Positions 49,001 through 57,576 of a stretch of DNA of 64,000 nucleotides are shown piece after piece. The stretch spans positions 15,425,816 to 15,489,815 of the forward strand of contig CM064875.1 of NCBI GenBank assembly GCA_032719365.1. The letters are read 5' to 3'. The stretch is from Prinsepia uniflora (taxonomy: Eukaryota > Streptophyta > Magnoliopsida > Rosales > Rosaceae). Each line of letters opens with the position of its first letter. Position 1 is the first letter of the stretch. A program made the translations under genes and the position numbers. The notes under the pieces were generated by a model, which worked only from the letters and a program-made list of their open reading frames with translations, was not told where the DNA came from and made no database searches.

Positions 49001-52000
49001 GTGGCAAATAGGAGATTTCGAGATTTGGAGATACCTGCCTTGCTGCGGGTGATCATGGGGTGAGTGTTTGGGGGTCTAGAGTCTGGAGGAACAGGGGTAG
49101 GAGGGGCTGATGTAGGTGGGTCAGGCTGAGTGTGAACTGAAATGGCAGGGTTAGGGTGGGTGGGGGAAGTGGTGGAAGGAGTGGGGGGAAGGGTGGGTTG
49201 AGGAGGTGTAGAGGGAGGTGGCTGCGGAGTTGTTGTGGTGGGGTGGGAGTTAAGAGAGGCTGGAATAGCAGGGATGAAGCAGAAATCAGGAACTTGAGGG
49301 GAAGGATTTGTGGCATGGGGAAAGTGGTGTTCATTGAAAACAACATGGCGGCTGATGTAAACCTTACCACTAGGGACATGAAGGCAGCGATACCCTTTGT
49401 GATGAGAGCTGTATCAGAGAAAGGTACAGGGATTGGACCTGGGTTCTAATTTGTGTTTAGTGTTGTGGCCAATATATGGGTAACAAGCAGAGCCAAAAAC
49501 GCGAAGGAGGTGATATGGAGGTTGTTTGCCGTGTAGTTTAAAGTAAGGGGAGGTCCATTTGAGCACTGGAGTTGGGAGAAGGTTGATGAGGAAAACTGCA
49601 GTAGTTACTGCTTCGGCCCAATAACAGTGGGGCAGGTTAGCAGTGATCAGTAGAGTTCTGCCCATTTCAGAAATGTGCCTGTGTTTTCTCTCAGCCAGGC
49701 CATTCTGTTGTGGGGTATAAGGGCAAGAAAAACGGTGGTGGATGCCATGGTTAGAACAAAGGGTCTTGAAAGAGTGATTATCAAATTCTTTGCCACCATC
49801 ACTATGGAATTGTTTGATGGTGGTAGAGAATTGGTTTTGAATATAGGTGAGGAAAGTGGAGAAGTGTGCAAAAACTTCTGATTTTTGGCGGAGTGGAAAA
49901 ATCCAGGTGTACCTGGTAAAATCATCTGTAAATAACACATAATATCTAAAACCAGACACAGAGGAGACTGGAGACACCAGACATCAGAGTGGATTAAATC
50001 AAAAGGTTTTATTGCAGTGTGTACAACAGAATTGAAAGATAGTCTAGTTGATTTGCCCGTAGCACAACTATTACAAAAGCCTATATTATCTAAGGAAGCA
50101 GAAGTAATGACAGCAGTTTGAGAGGCTAAGACACGGTGGACTTGAGGAGATGGATGACCCAAGCGGTTGTGCCAGAGAGAACTTGTTGCACTTGTCAGCA
50201 AGGCCTGAGGGTGGGTAGGGCGACATGGACGGATGGGGTACAACCCATTTTCACAGGGGCCCTGAAAGAGAACAGCCTTGGTGTTTAGGTCTTGGATGAG
50301 GAAATGAGTGGGAAAAAATGTTATACTGACCTGCTGATCATTAGTGAACTGTGCAACAGATAACAAATTTTTGCGTAGTGTAGGAATATGAAGAACATTT
50401 GAGAGATGAAAGACATAGGGACCAGAGGAAAAGGTGAGATTACCAGTGTGGTCAATGGGAAGAGTGGCACCGTTGCCTACCATGACGTGATCTGTTGAGG
50501 AAGGGGCTGGAGTGGGGTGGGTGGGAGGGGGGGGGGGGGGGTAGGTTGGAGGGTCATATGATGAGTGGCACCACTGTCAGGATACCAGTTAGGATCAACA
50601 GCAGCAGGGGTAATATGTAGTCCTGCAAAGGCTTGGGCAAGGTCATGATCAGGGCTATGTTGAATTTGGGGACAGTGTGCGGCAATATGTCCATGGCGCT
50701 TGCAGGACCAGCATAGAGGGTCATTTGGACGGGAAGTGTTGGTGGGATAAGATCCAAGAAGGCCTGGAGCATTGGAAATATGAGAGGGGCGGCCAGAGCC
50801 TTTGCGGTAGGAGGACCGTGGGGGACGATTTGGGCGAGCACCACGGTTGTAGGGTGGTCTTCCACGGGTGCTGTAGTAGGCATTGGCATAGGGGACTGGA
50901 GTGGGGTGGGTAGAATTGGCATAGAAAGCAGTAGGAGGAACTTCGGTTGCTGGATTTGCAGAGGAAGTTTGTTGTGCCTCAAAGGAAAGTAACCGGGCAC
51001 GGAGATCAGAGAAGGGAGGGAGGGGTGGGAAGTTCAGCATGGCAGTCACCAGCATGGTGTATTCAGGACCGAGGCCACGAAGGACAGCAGTGACAAGGTC
51101 CGTAGGGGAGAAAGGCTCGTTTATAGCAGCAAGAGAATCAGCCAAGGTTTTGGCTTGGGAAAGGTACTCTGAGATAGTTTTCTGACCTTTGGTGAGAGAC
51201 ATGAGTTGAAAACGGAGGTTCGTGGCATTGGCTAGGGATTGTTGGGAGAAATTTTGTTGGAGACACTGCCAGATTGCACGGGAGGTTTGGAGGCCAACAA
51301 CCTGGGACAAGATCGGTTCTGTGAGGGTGGCTCTGAGCATACTGACCAAGGTTTGATCAATCTGAAACCATTGGTGATAGGCAGGATTGGGGACAGGAAT
51401 AGGGGCAGGGATAAGATCTGAAACAGAAGTATCAGAATGAGGGGAAGCAGTAGGTGTTTGGGGTGGTAGGGTAGGAGGAGGGGCAGGATGTGTGTCGTCT
51501 ATGAAACGCCAATAATTATGCCCAATGAGAAAGGGCTTAATCTGGCTTTCCCAGAGAAGGTAATTACTCTCATTGAGTTTAACCGAAACTAGGGTTGAAA
51601 TATTGGTGGGAGAGACGGTGGGGGAAGAGCAGGAATCTGTTGCCATAGTTGGGAGAAAGATAGGAAGAGGATCGGGTTGGTGGTCAGACTATAAGCTCTG
51701 ATACCATGTAGAATTCTGTGAAATCTGATGATTTCATTGATGTGCCGATAGGCCTATATATACAGGTCTTGGGATTGAGATAACTACAAACAGTTATCTC
51801 TCCCTTATCTGAATCTAAGTATAACTGCTATAGTAACTGCCTAGGTAACTGTCTATGGACATCTGTCCAATAACTGTTGCTGTCTACTAAATACAGTGTA
51901 CAGTATAATACTGAATAGCTACAGAACGTGTACTATTCTACATTTTTGAAGAATTTTTGCTCTTAATTATCTTGTTTTAAGTTGGATTGTCCTTACATTA

Positions 52001-55000
52001 CTCCGTAAAAAGAACAAGTGAAGAAGAAAAAATATTATAAGTAGGAGTTATGTTATCATAAAATAAAAAGGAAAACAAAAAACTACGAATTAGGATTAAA
52101 AGCTTCAAATGGTCAATTGCTTGCATAACTATTAATGTGGTTACGGATTGAAAATTTTCAAAAATATGGTTAGTGCAGTTTTGAATAAATATATTGTCAA
52201 GGATTCATCAACGGATAGCCTACAAATAAAGCTTCAATAAACATTTAGTTAGTGTTGCTTGATCAATTTATTTGTTGGATCATAATTTGCTGATTGATTT
52301 TATTGTTGCAGTCCAGAGACTTGATATCTTGGGGCATTTAGGCCGAACTCCTAACTTCATGTTGCAACCTCCAAAAGAAAACTTGGTTGAAAAGGCAAGT
52401 AGAGTTTTTATGTGTATTTTGTGCATCACTAATGAATTCCACACAATGTATAGCCATGTGCTATGATGTTGTCTTCAATATTAAACCCTGTAAACAACTA
52501 ATGGCATTCATACCAACTTATGGTATGCATGTCCGCCACATTATTATTTGAGGCCTTAATGAGTTCATATTTTGTGCTATCTGCTGTAAAGAACATGTTA
52601 TTTTCAGTTTTGTTTTGTAGTTTTTAGTTTTTCTTTGGCACTTAATGCTTTCACTGCTATAATTCTTCAATGAAGTAACTCTGCTATTACTTTTGATTTT
52701 CTGTTTCCTATAACTCTTAAGGAGTTTATGTGATTTGGTGCCTAATATGTTCAATACAATGTCCAATGCAGTATTTTCATCCAGATAACATGTCTTCTTC
52801 AGAAAAATTGAAAATTGAGCTTGCCAAAGTTAGAGATGAATTTAAAATGTCAGAATCAGACTGCGGTTCTGCACGAGTTCAAGGTATAGATTGTCATTTA
52901 ACTTAATTTATTCTGATTTTCTTTCCATACTAGTGTTCTTCTATCTGTATCTCCTGCCTGAATATTCATTCTAAATTTTGGGTTGTCCGGAATTTTAATT
53001 GCCCTTTCACATATTTTCTCCATACATGAAATTCTGTATTCATTGAAGATAGGATACAGTGTCCAAAACTTACTTTTACTCGATTTTCTTCAACTTCGAT
53101 CATAGCTATTGAGTAGAAATGAGGTTTTCTAAATGCGCCCAGTCTTTAAAAAAGCAGGGTTTCCTGTAGAGAAGCAAAATCATACATTACTCGGTATCAG
53201 ACAACGGTGAGAGATTAGCCTATGTAAAAGGTTGTTCTGAAAAACCTACAATATATTTTCAGTAATTATTAGACAAGGGTTTACCATGCAGAATTGTGTT
53301 AGCTGATTCTTTTGATGTGTAAACCCCCCTTTCTATATAGTAATTTATTATCATAGTAGTTACACATCGAGAACAATAAATAACATTTTCGTGGGATCCT
53401 TAAAGGTGGAAGCTAGTCATCATTATAATTATCTAAAGAAAAAAAAACGAGTTACAGAAAATTATGGAAAGTGATGAGTTTTTCGGTTTAGATGGAAGAT
53501 CTAAAGTCTTAGGAAGGTGGTTAGATGGTCTATAGTTTAAGTTTGGAATGCTTTAAGATCCCCAGTACGACCACATTGTTAAAACATCTAACTGTACAAG
53601 GGAGCCAGTCATCAACAATCATAGAACACTATCCTATCTCTGTATCCCTGGCCCATAGGACAATACTTCACTGGGCCAGACATAACCAAATGAAGTGCAA
53701 AACAACAGAGGAACATAATACGACTCTGATGCCACCTTCAGTATGGTAGAAAGTGGTTAACTGACTCTTTGCCAATTTTGCACATACATAAACTTATAAC
53801 CAAGTTCATTTAGTGAACTAAAGTAATGCTTAAGGTCGCTATTGTTGCTTGGTTTTTGGTGCGGGTACAGTCCTGATCTTCAAAAACTTCTGGAAGAAGA
53901 TTATCTTGGTTAAAAGTTTACGTATGTGCAAAATTGGCAAAGAGTCAGTTAACCACCTTCTACCATACTGCAGGTGGCATCAGAGTCGTATTCTGTTCCT
54001 CTATTGTTTTGCACTTCGTTTGGTTATGTCTGGCCCAGTGAAGTATTGTCCTATGGGCCAGGGATACAGAGATAGGATAGTGTTCTATGATTGTTGATGA
54101 CCGGCTCCCTTGTACAATTAGATGTTTTAACAATGTGGTCATACTGGGGATCCTAAAGCATACTCAAATTGTCTTTTCAGTTACAGTGGGTTCTATAATC
54201 GATTTTGATTCTTTTCTGGTTTCCTGAAATGAGTAGGCATAGCATGTTTTCCTCTTACAAAGCTTTCCTTTTATTAACCATTTTCTCTTCCTGGTTGCTC
54301 TGCAGTGGCACAACTCACGACTAAGATTAAACATCTATCCTCACTTCTACACAAAAAGGTGATAATAGAACCAAATCTCCTATTTGATTATTTTTTTCAT
54401 ATTTAAAATACTATTTGCCATGCTACTTGACCAGGTAACTTAGTAGTTTCGCTCTTCCCTGTTTTTTGTGCAAGTGACATAATACAGTTAGGTCTTGTGG
54501 GTTCTGGAATATCTTTGTGAAGTTTTAGTAGTCTCTAAGTAATTAGATATGGAATTAATGGCGGGCATGTCAAGTGGATCAACAAAATTTTGCTTATACT
54601 AGCTGTTATATAGAAGGTTGACTTTGAAAATAATCGTGTGCAAGTGCCCAGATCTGCTGTAGTTGGATTTGCACTCAGAATTTTCTGGCAATTGGTTTTA
54701 CTGAAGGCCATGTTCTTGAAAATTGCTTGCGTTGATAATCTCAATTGCCTCCCACTTTGAGTGATCATATGTACTCGCATTTGTAAATACACACACGAAT
54801 GAAATTCCATGCGTACCCGCATCTCTCTTATAGCTGCTACTGTCTTCCTGCTATTGTTAGCCTTAATTTTTCTCCTCCTCCACTTCTGTTTCCTTAGATT
54901 GGTATGCTTTGAACCTAACTGGAACAAAAATACTTGGCTTTACTTGATACATGTGGTTTATGAGTGGTTGTGCATATTTGGAATTTAGTTATGGCCTTTT

Positions 55001-55374
55001 GTACCCAATTAGGGAATTAGCCGTCAGGGTTTTCCTTTGATTGAGAATATAAAAAGCCATATGCGGATGTCAAATTTTAGGTTAGGTTGAATGTACGAAG
55101 TTGTGACTGTTTAAGCATATGTGCATAACATGGATGGATTTAACAGTCACAAGTTGCGTACTCTTTAACAACTTTGTATCTTTATGGTGTATAGGATAAG
55201 CATTCTCTGAAGGGTCTTCAAGCAATGGTGCAGAGGAGGAAGAGGTTACTGAAGTATCTTCGAAGAACTGACTGGGATTCCTACTGTCTCGTTCTCTCTA
55301 AACTTGGTCTCCGAGACAAGCCAGAGTTTCTCTCTAAACTTGGTCTCCGGTACAAGACAGATAACAAAAATTAG
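45111..55374 (+). CDS. Mitochondrial small-subunit ribosomal protein uS15 (bacterial-type S15 family), five exons
   Basis: Exons are 45111-46005, 52312-52394, 52772-52883, 54306-54358 and 55195-55374, giving 440 codons plus TAG. All splice phases fit (1, 0, 1, 0). The product has a basic N-terminus poor in acidic residues, as expected of a mitochondrial presequence (MALQLRARYRPCTTP). A long low-complexity extension of about 300 residues follows, then a C-terminal S15 domain: ELAKVRDEFKMSESDCGSARVQ, VAQLTTKIKHLSSLLHKK, DKHSLKGLQAMVQRRKRLLK, YLRRTDWDSY, SKLGLR. In bacteria uS15 binds 16S rRNA helices early in 30S assembly. Land-plant plastids generally encode their own rps15, so a nuclear copy with a presequence is inferred to be the mitoribosomal protein (At1g80620-like). 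Intron 1 carries an antisense copia element. Confidence 0.9.
47174..47409 (-). repeat. Copia 3' LTR
   Basis: 236 bp with TGTAGAA/TTCTACA inverted ends. It differs from the 5' LTR only at the T/C in CAGTGTA(T/C)AGTATAA. Confidence 0.95.
47400..47904 (-). pseudogene. Copia RNase H
   Basis: In the shifted frame the RNase H domain is intact: HAFSDADWAGC with the first catalytic Asp, then SRSSSEAEYHAL with the Glu. It continues with LYCDNLSATY and KHIALDYHFLRE, then the C-terminal LADLFTKGL. It ends at a stop inside the start of the 3' LTR. Confidence 0.88.
47410..47417 (-). other. Copia polypurine tract
   Basis: On the - strand, a run of G ending GGGGGGA abuts the 3' LTR. Confidence 0.8.
47875..49413 (-). 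pseudogene. Copia linker and reverse transcriptase
   Basis: This is the same frame as the integrase core, after the TGA. A proline/threonine-rich linker of about 120 residues leads to ITRSKAGI and the Ty1/copia RT. RT motifs: WVFKLKRHADGTIERYKAR, LVAKGFHQQ, LRQMDVTNAFLHG, YGLKQAPRAWF, and the catalytic LLLYVDDIILTG. It continues to LVGALLYLTLTRPDI and RIIRYLKGT. A frame change near 47890-47905, just before RNase H, ends it. Confidence 0.9.
49414..50483 (-). pseudogene. Copia protease end and integrase, frame-broken
   Basis: From 50483 the frame gives the rest of protease (MVGNGATLPIDHTG), then the integrase HHCC zinc-binding region (LWHNRLGHPS ... CNSCATGK) and the first catalytic Asp (IHSDVW). 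A 1-bp loss near 49980 shifts the frame. The catalytic core continues at 49977-49414 with the second Asp (FHSDGGKEF) and the Glu (TPQQNGLAERKHR). A TGA at 49414-49416 replaces the expected codon after CTFL; the same frame then stays open into the RT. Confidence 0.88.
50477..51646 (-). pseudogene. Copia gag and start of protease
   Basis: 389 codons from the ATG at 51646. It holds a Ty1/copia Gag (UBN2-like) region (VSVKLNESNYLLWESQIKPF; AIWQCLQQNFS; YLSQAKTLADSLAA), then the zinc knuckle CWSCKRHGHIAAHC (C-x2-C-x4-H-x4-C). The aspartic protease signature WYPDSGATHHMT follows. Directly after this the frame runs through a tract of 15 C (G on the + strand, 50527-50541), leaves the pol frame and stops. 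Gag is otherwise intact, so it could still be translated. The frame change may be an indel in the homopolymer or a sequencing error. Confidence 0.9.
51695..51706 (-). other. Copia primer-binding site (initiator tRNA-Met)
   Basis: TGGTATCAGAGC on the - strand directly next to the 5' LTR. Confidence 0.92.
51707..51942 (-). repeat. Copia 5' LTR
   Basis: 236 bp. On the - strand it contains a TATA box (TGTATATATAGG, around 51755-51762 on the + strand) and repeated AGTTAT/CAGTTA motifs, including the inverted repeat AGATAACT-acaaac-AGTTATCT, in the U3-like part. Confidence 0.95.
52312..52394 (+). CDS. uS15m exon 2
   Basis: It follows a good acceptor (TTTTATTGTTGCAG) and encodes QRLDILGHLGRTPNF...PPKENLVEK. 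The donor is AAG|GCAAGT, a GC-type donor with otherwise perfect consensus. Confidence 0.85.
52772..52883 (+). CDS. uS15m exon 3: first helix of the S15 domain
   Basis: Acceptor CCAATGCAG; encodes YFHPDNMSSSEKLKIELAKV then RDEFKMSESDCGSARVQ; donor CAAG|GTATAG. The GSARVQ segment corresponds to the GSPEVQ turn that is conserved in bacterial S15. Confidence 0.9.
52884..54305 (+). other. uS15m intron 3, containing a long inverted repeat
   Basis: GT...AG intron of 1422 bases. Its centre is a foldback of two arms of about 264 bases (53541-53804 and 53905-54168) around a 100-base loop. Confidence 0.85.
53541..54168. repeat. Long inverted repeat (arms about 264 bp, loop about 100 bp) in intron 3
   Basis: Arm 53541-53804 is matched in reverse complement by 53905-54168, with roughly a dozen mismatches by eye (about 95% identity). 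Both arms contain CTGGCCCATAGGACAATACT and a GACTCTGATGCCACC stretch resembling a tRNA-Met-type PBS, so the arms may derive from two inverted retroelement fragments. The ORFs inside the arms are mirror images of each other and are not genes. Transcribed as part of the pre-mRNA, the segment would form a long double-stranded hairpin. Confidence 0.9.
54306..54358 (+). CDS. uS15m exon 4: second S15 helix
   Basis: Acceptor TTGCTCTGCAG; encodes (V)AQLTTKIKHLSSLLHKK, matching the helix that begins VA.LT.RI..LT.HLK in bacterial S15; donor AAG|GTGATA. Confidence 0.92.
55195..55374 (+). CDS. uS15m exon 5: C-terminal S15 helices
   Basis: Acceptor GGTGTATAG; encodes DKHSLKGLQAMVQRRKRLLK, then YLRRTDWDSY and a duplicated SKLGLR end, then TAG. 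The conserved H-S-(K/R)-G-L and R-R-x-x-L-L-x-Y-L residues that contact rRNA in bacterial S15 are present. A 22-bp direct repeat at 55292-55313 and 55328-55349, spaced 36 bases, adds 12 codons to the usual C-terminus. Confidence 0.92.
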   Translation, partial: DKHSLKGLQAMVQRRKRLLKYLRRTDWDSYCLVLSKLGLRDKPEFLSKLGLRYKTDNKN

Positions 55375-57000
55375 ATTAGACTCACAGTGTTTCTTTCTGC
55401 AGCATTTTTAATTGCATCTGGTAGTTTTGTGACTATTCCAACTTTGCAAGGAAGAAAAAGGAAATTGAAGTCACATTCTTGTTTCATTTTTTTTTTCTTA
55501 CTCCTTTGAATAAGTATGTTATGTAGTTTCTTCTAGTAAGACATGATTGATAAGCCTTTCATGTTATACAGCATCCGTCTAACGCAACCGTTGCTATTTT
55601 ATGCCAAGGGATTGTGTTTGGAAAGACCTTATTTGTTGTTCATTCATCATCTCTACAGTTCATTTTCATTTGTTTGTTATTAGAAGCTCCAACAGTAAAT
55701 CTTGTTAGGTGGACAATAGGAACAAAAATGCTTTCACCTCATTTGCCTGTCTGCCTTTTATTTGTTTCCTTCATTGTGGCTTTATGGAAAGCAGAAAAAT
55801 CCGAATCTATGAAATCTCCATGCGCATAACCAAATTAGGGGTCATGTTCTTGCATTTGAACCCAATTTGATTGCAACTATGCCTATTCGATTTTAGTATA
55901 TAAGGCTTAAGACAGTGAAAGCATTTAACCTCTGTATTGCTTCAAATGCATCCTTTCAGCCACGGAGGCCGCTGGCTGAAATTCAGCATGTGATCCGTGA
56001 GTGTCAAATAGGACCCGCGGAGCTTGAACTTGATTGTCACTTCACAGGGTAATGGCATTAGCCATAGGGTACTGAGATCCTCTCGGGTTGACCACAACTC
56101 AACTGGGCAGAATTCGAGTCTAGTAGTGGTTTTTGGTTGAAGAAGGGACATGTTTGGGTGGAGTTTGAGCCGGGTTTCAGAAACGGGTCAAGAACCCGAG
56201 TTGCAGACTCACAGGGCACCTGCGAGAGGTAAGGGATGATGACATGGCAGTCACGTGATGTCCACATCATCACTGTTAGGCCACATGATAAGGTTTGGTT
56301 GGGGCCACGCTTTTAGAAGCCATCAAAGTAAACATAAAGTAACACGCAACACTTAATAAAAACATATGCAATTTAAATTTTTTTTTGTAGATGTAGTATT
56401 GATAAATATGGATCGTTCTAAACCGGAGAAATTAGTGGACATGTTATAATGGTTAGTGAAAAAGAATAAAAGATTAAAGAATACAAGAATAAAAGAATGA
56501 AACAATAAAAGAATTAAACAATTAAACAATTAAACAATTAAAAAAATTAAAGAATTAGAGAATTAAAGAATTAAAGATTGAAAGAATTAAACGATTTGGA
56601 GGGTTTTGGAAAGAGTTATAGTCGAAACTATATTTTTAAACAATTAAGAATTGAAATGTGAATGCTCATACTAATTAGAATTTACAAATTATAGATAAGT
56701 TTTATTGGAAAAATCGACACTTTTACGTAAGTAAATTTGAATTAACAATCAAATTATTTAAACTACTCCTACTTTAATTTTTGTACAATAAACTTTCTTC
56801 AAACACAAATCTTACCAACACTTTAACATTTTGCACATATTGAACCAATCACGAAATTCTACTTTCGTCATCTTAATTACCTTAATACATTTTTCAATAC
56901 TATAAATGCATCCGAGAGTAGTTATAAACACTTACAATACGATTCACCTCACGTTAGTTGTCAATTAGCTTTAGCTATTCGATATTAGTTAGGCTTCACT
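55375..57000. other. 3' flank of uS15m and spacer
   Basis: The first few hundred bases are AT-rich and should hold the 3' UTR. 55950-56290 is a more GC-rich patch with no clear frame. 56448-56590 is a degenerate AAAGAATTA-type repeat. The rest is AT-rich. No further gene is supported. Confidence 0.5.
56448..56590. repeat. Low-complexity AATTAAA(C/G)A repeats
   Basis: Degenerate 8-10-base units such as AATTAAACA and AATTAAAGA recur throughout the stretch. Confidence 0.75.
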
Positions 57001-57005
57001 ATAGT

Positions 57006-57493
57006 TGTTCATACCCAAACTGGTCGGCCTGACTAAAGATCGAACTGACCTGCTTCATTCAAAACCAACCATGTCTGGTTAGCTAGTCCCCAAGCAGCCC
57101 CAGATTATGCTAACAAGGCCAGACCAACCCAGGAAGAACAAATTTGGTTCGCTGGACCTACTGACAAATCATAAATGCTGCCCAGGACCACCACATAACA
57201 CCTGACAGCTCTTAAAGGTAGCAACATTATCCCACATTGACAAACACCAACAAACACATTCAATGCTACTATAAATACAAGGGTATCCCCCTCCAAAAGC
57301 TAATGACAATCTTGCCCTCACGCTGCCTAAATTTCTACAGTAATTTTCCCGCTTAAACTGACTTAAGCATCGGAGATTGTTAGGCCGGCACTACACCGGT
57401 GTCCCTTTGCCTTCACCCTCTTCCTATGTAGGTATCAATACCTCGAGAGGAGTAACGAGGTAAGATTAAGTTGATCCATTTCTATCATCAACA
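57006..57493 (+). repeat. Tat2 5' LTR (488 bp)
   Basis: TGTT...AACA ends. A TATA box (TATAAATA) is at 57270-57277. The 3' part (57114-57493) aligns with 62869-63261. Confidence 0.88.
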
Positions 57494-57495
57494 GA

Positions 57496-57513
57496 TTAGC
57501 GCCGTCTGTGGGA
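57496..57513 (+). other. Tat2 primer-binding site
   Basis: TTAGCGCCGTCTGTGGGA begins two bases after the LTR. Except for one G-to-A change it is the TTGGCGCCGTCTGTGGGA sequence common after LTRs of this lineage. The tRNA species is not assigned here. Confidence 0.7.
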
Positions 57514-57576
57514 ATCTAAAACAACAACCCACGCTCTCATCCACCAGATCAGCCGTCCCGAATCGTACCCAGCACC

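Larger units (their letters stand above)
47174..51942 (-). mobile_element. Ty1/copia LTR retrotransposon (RE1/Ale-like), antisense in uS15m intron 1
   Basis: Two 236-bp LTRs (47174-47409 and 51707-51942) with TGTAGAA...TTCTACA termini are flanked by a 5-bp TSD, TTTTT (47169-47173 and 51943-51947). The PBS abuts the 5' LTR, and a GGGGGGA PPT abuts the 3' LTR. Domains are in Ty1/copia order: gag with zinc knuckle, protease DSGA, integrase, RT, RNase H. Short LTRs, an iMet PBS and a Gag start similar to Arabidopsis RE1 suggest the Ale/RE1 group; this is inferred. I count one base difference between the LTRs, so insertion was recent, yet the coding region has at least three frame breaks and one stop. 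Confidence 0.95.
46006..52311 (+). other. uS15m intron 1, carrying a copia element
   Basis: GT...AG intron of 6306 bases. Removing the 4769-bp copia element and one 5-bp TSD leaves about 1.5 kb. The host parts (46006-47173 and 51948-52311) are AT-rich with no coding sign. Confidence 0.85.

Noticed and set aside
53525..54142. A pair of ORFs with nearly the same protein on opposite strands
   Set aside because: They are mirror images produced by the inverted repeat and carry no known domain; intronic.
55942..56273. Possible coding exon in a GC-richer patch (two - strand ORFs of about 70 codons)
   Set aside because: No recognisable domain, no supported splice partners, and overlapping frames on one strand; left as unannotated spacer.
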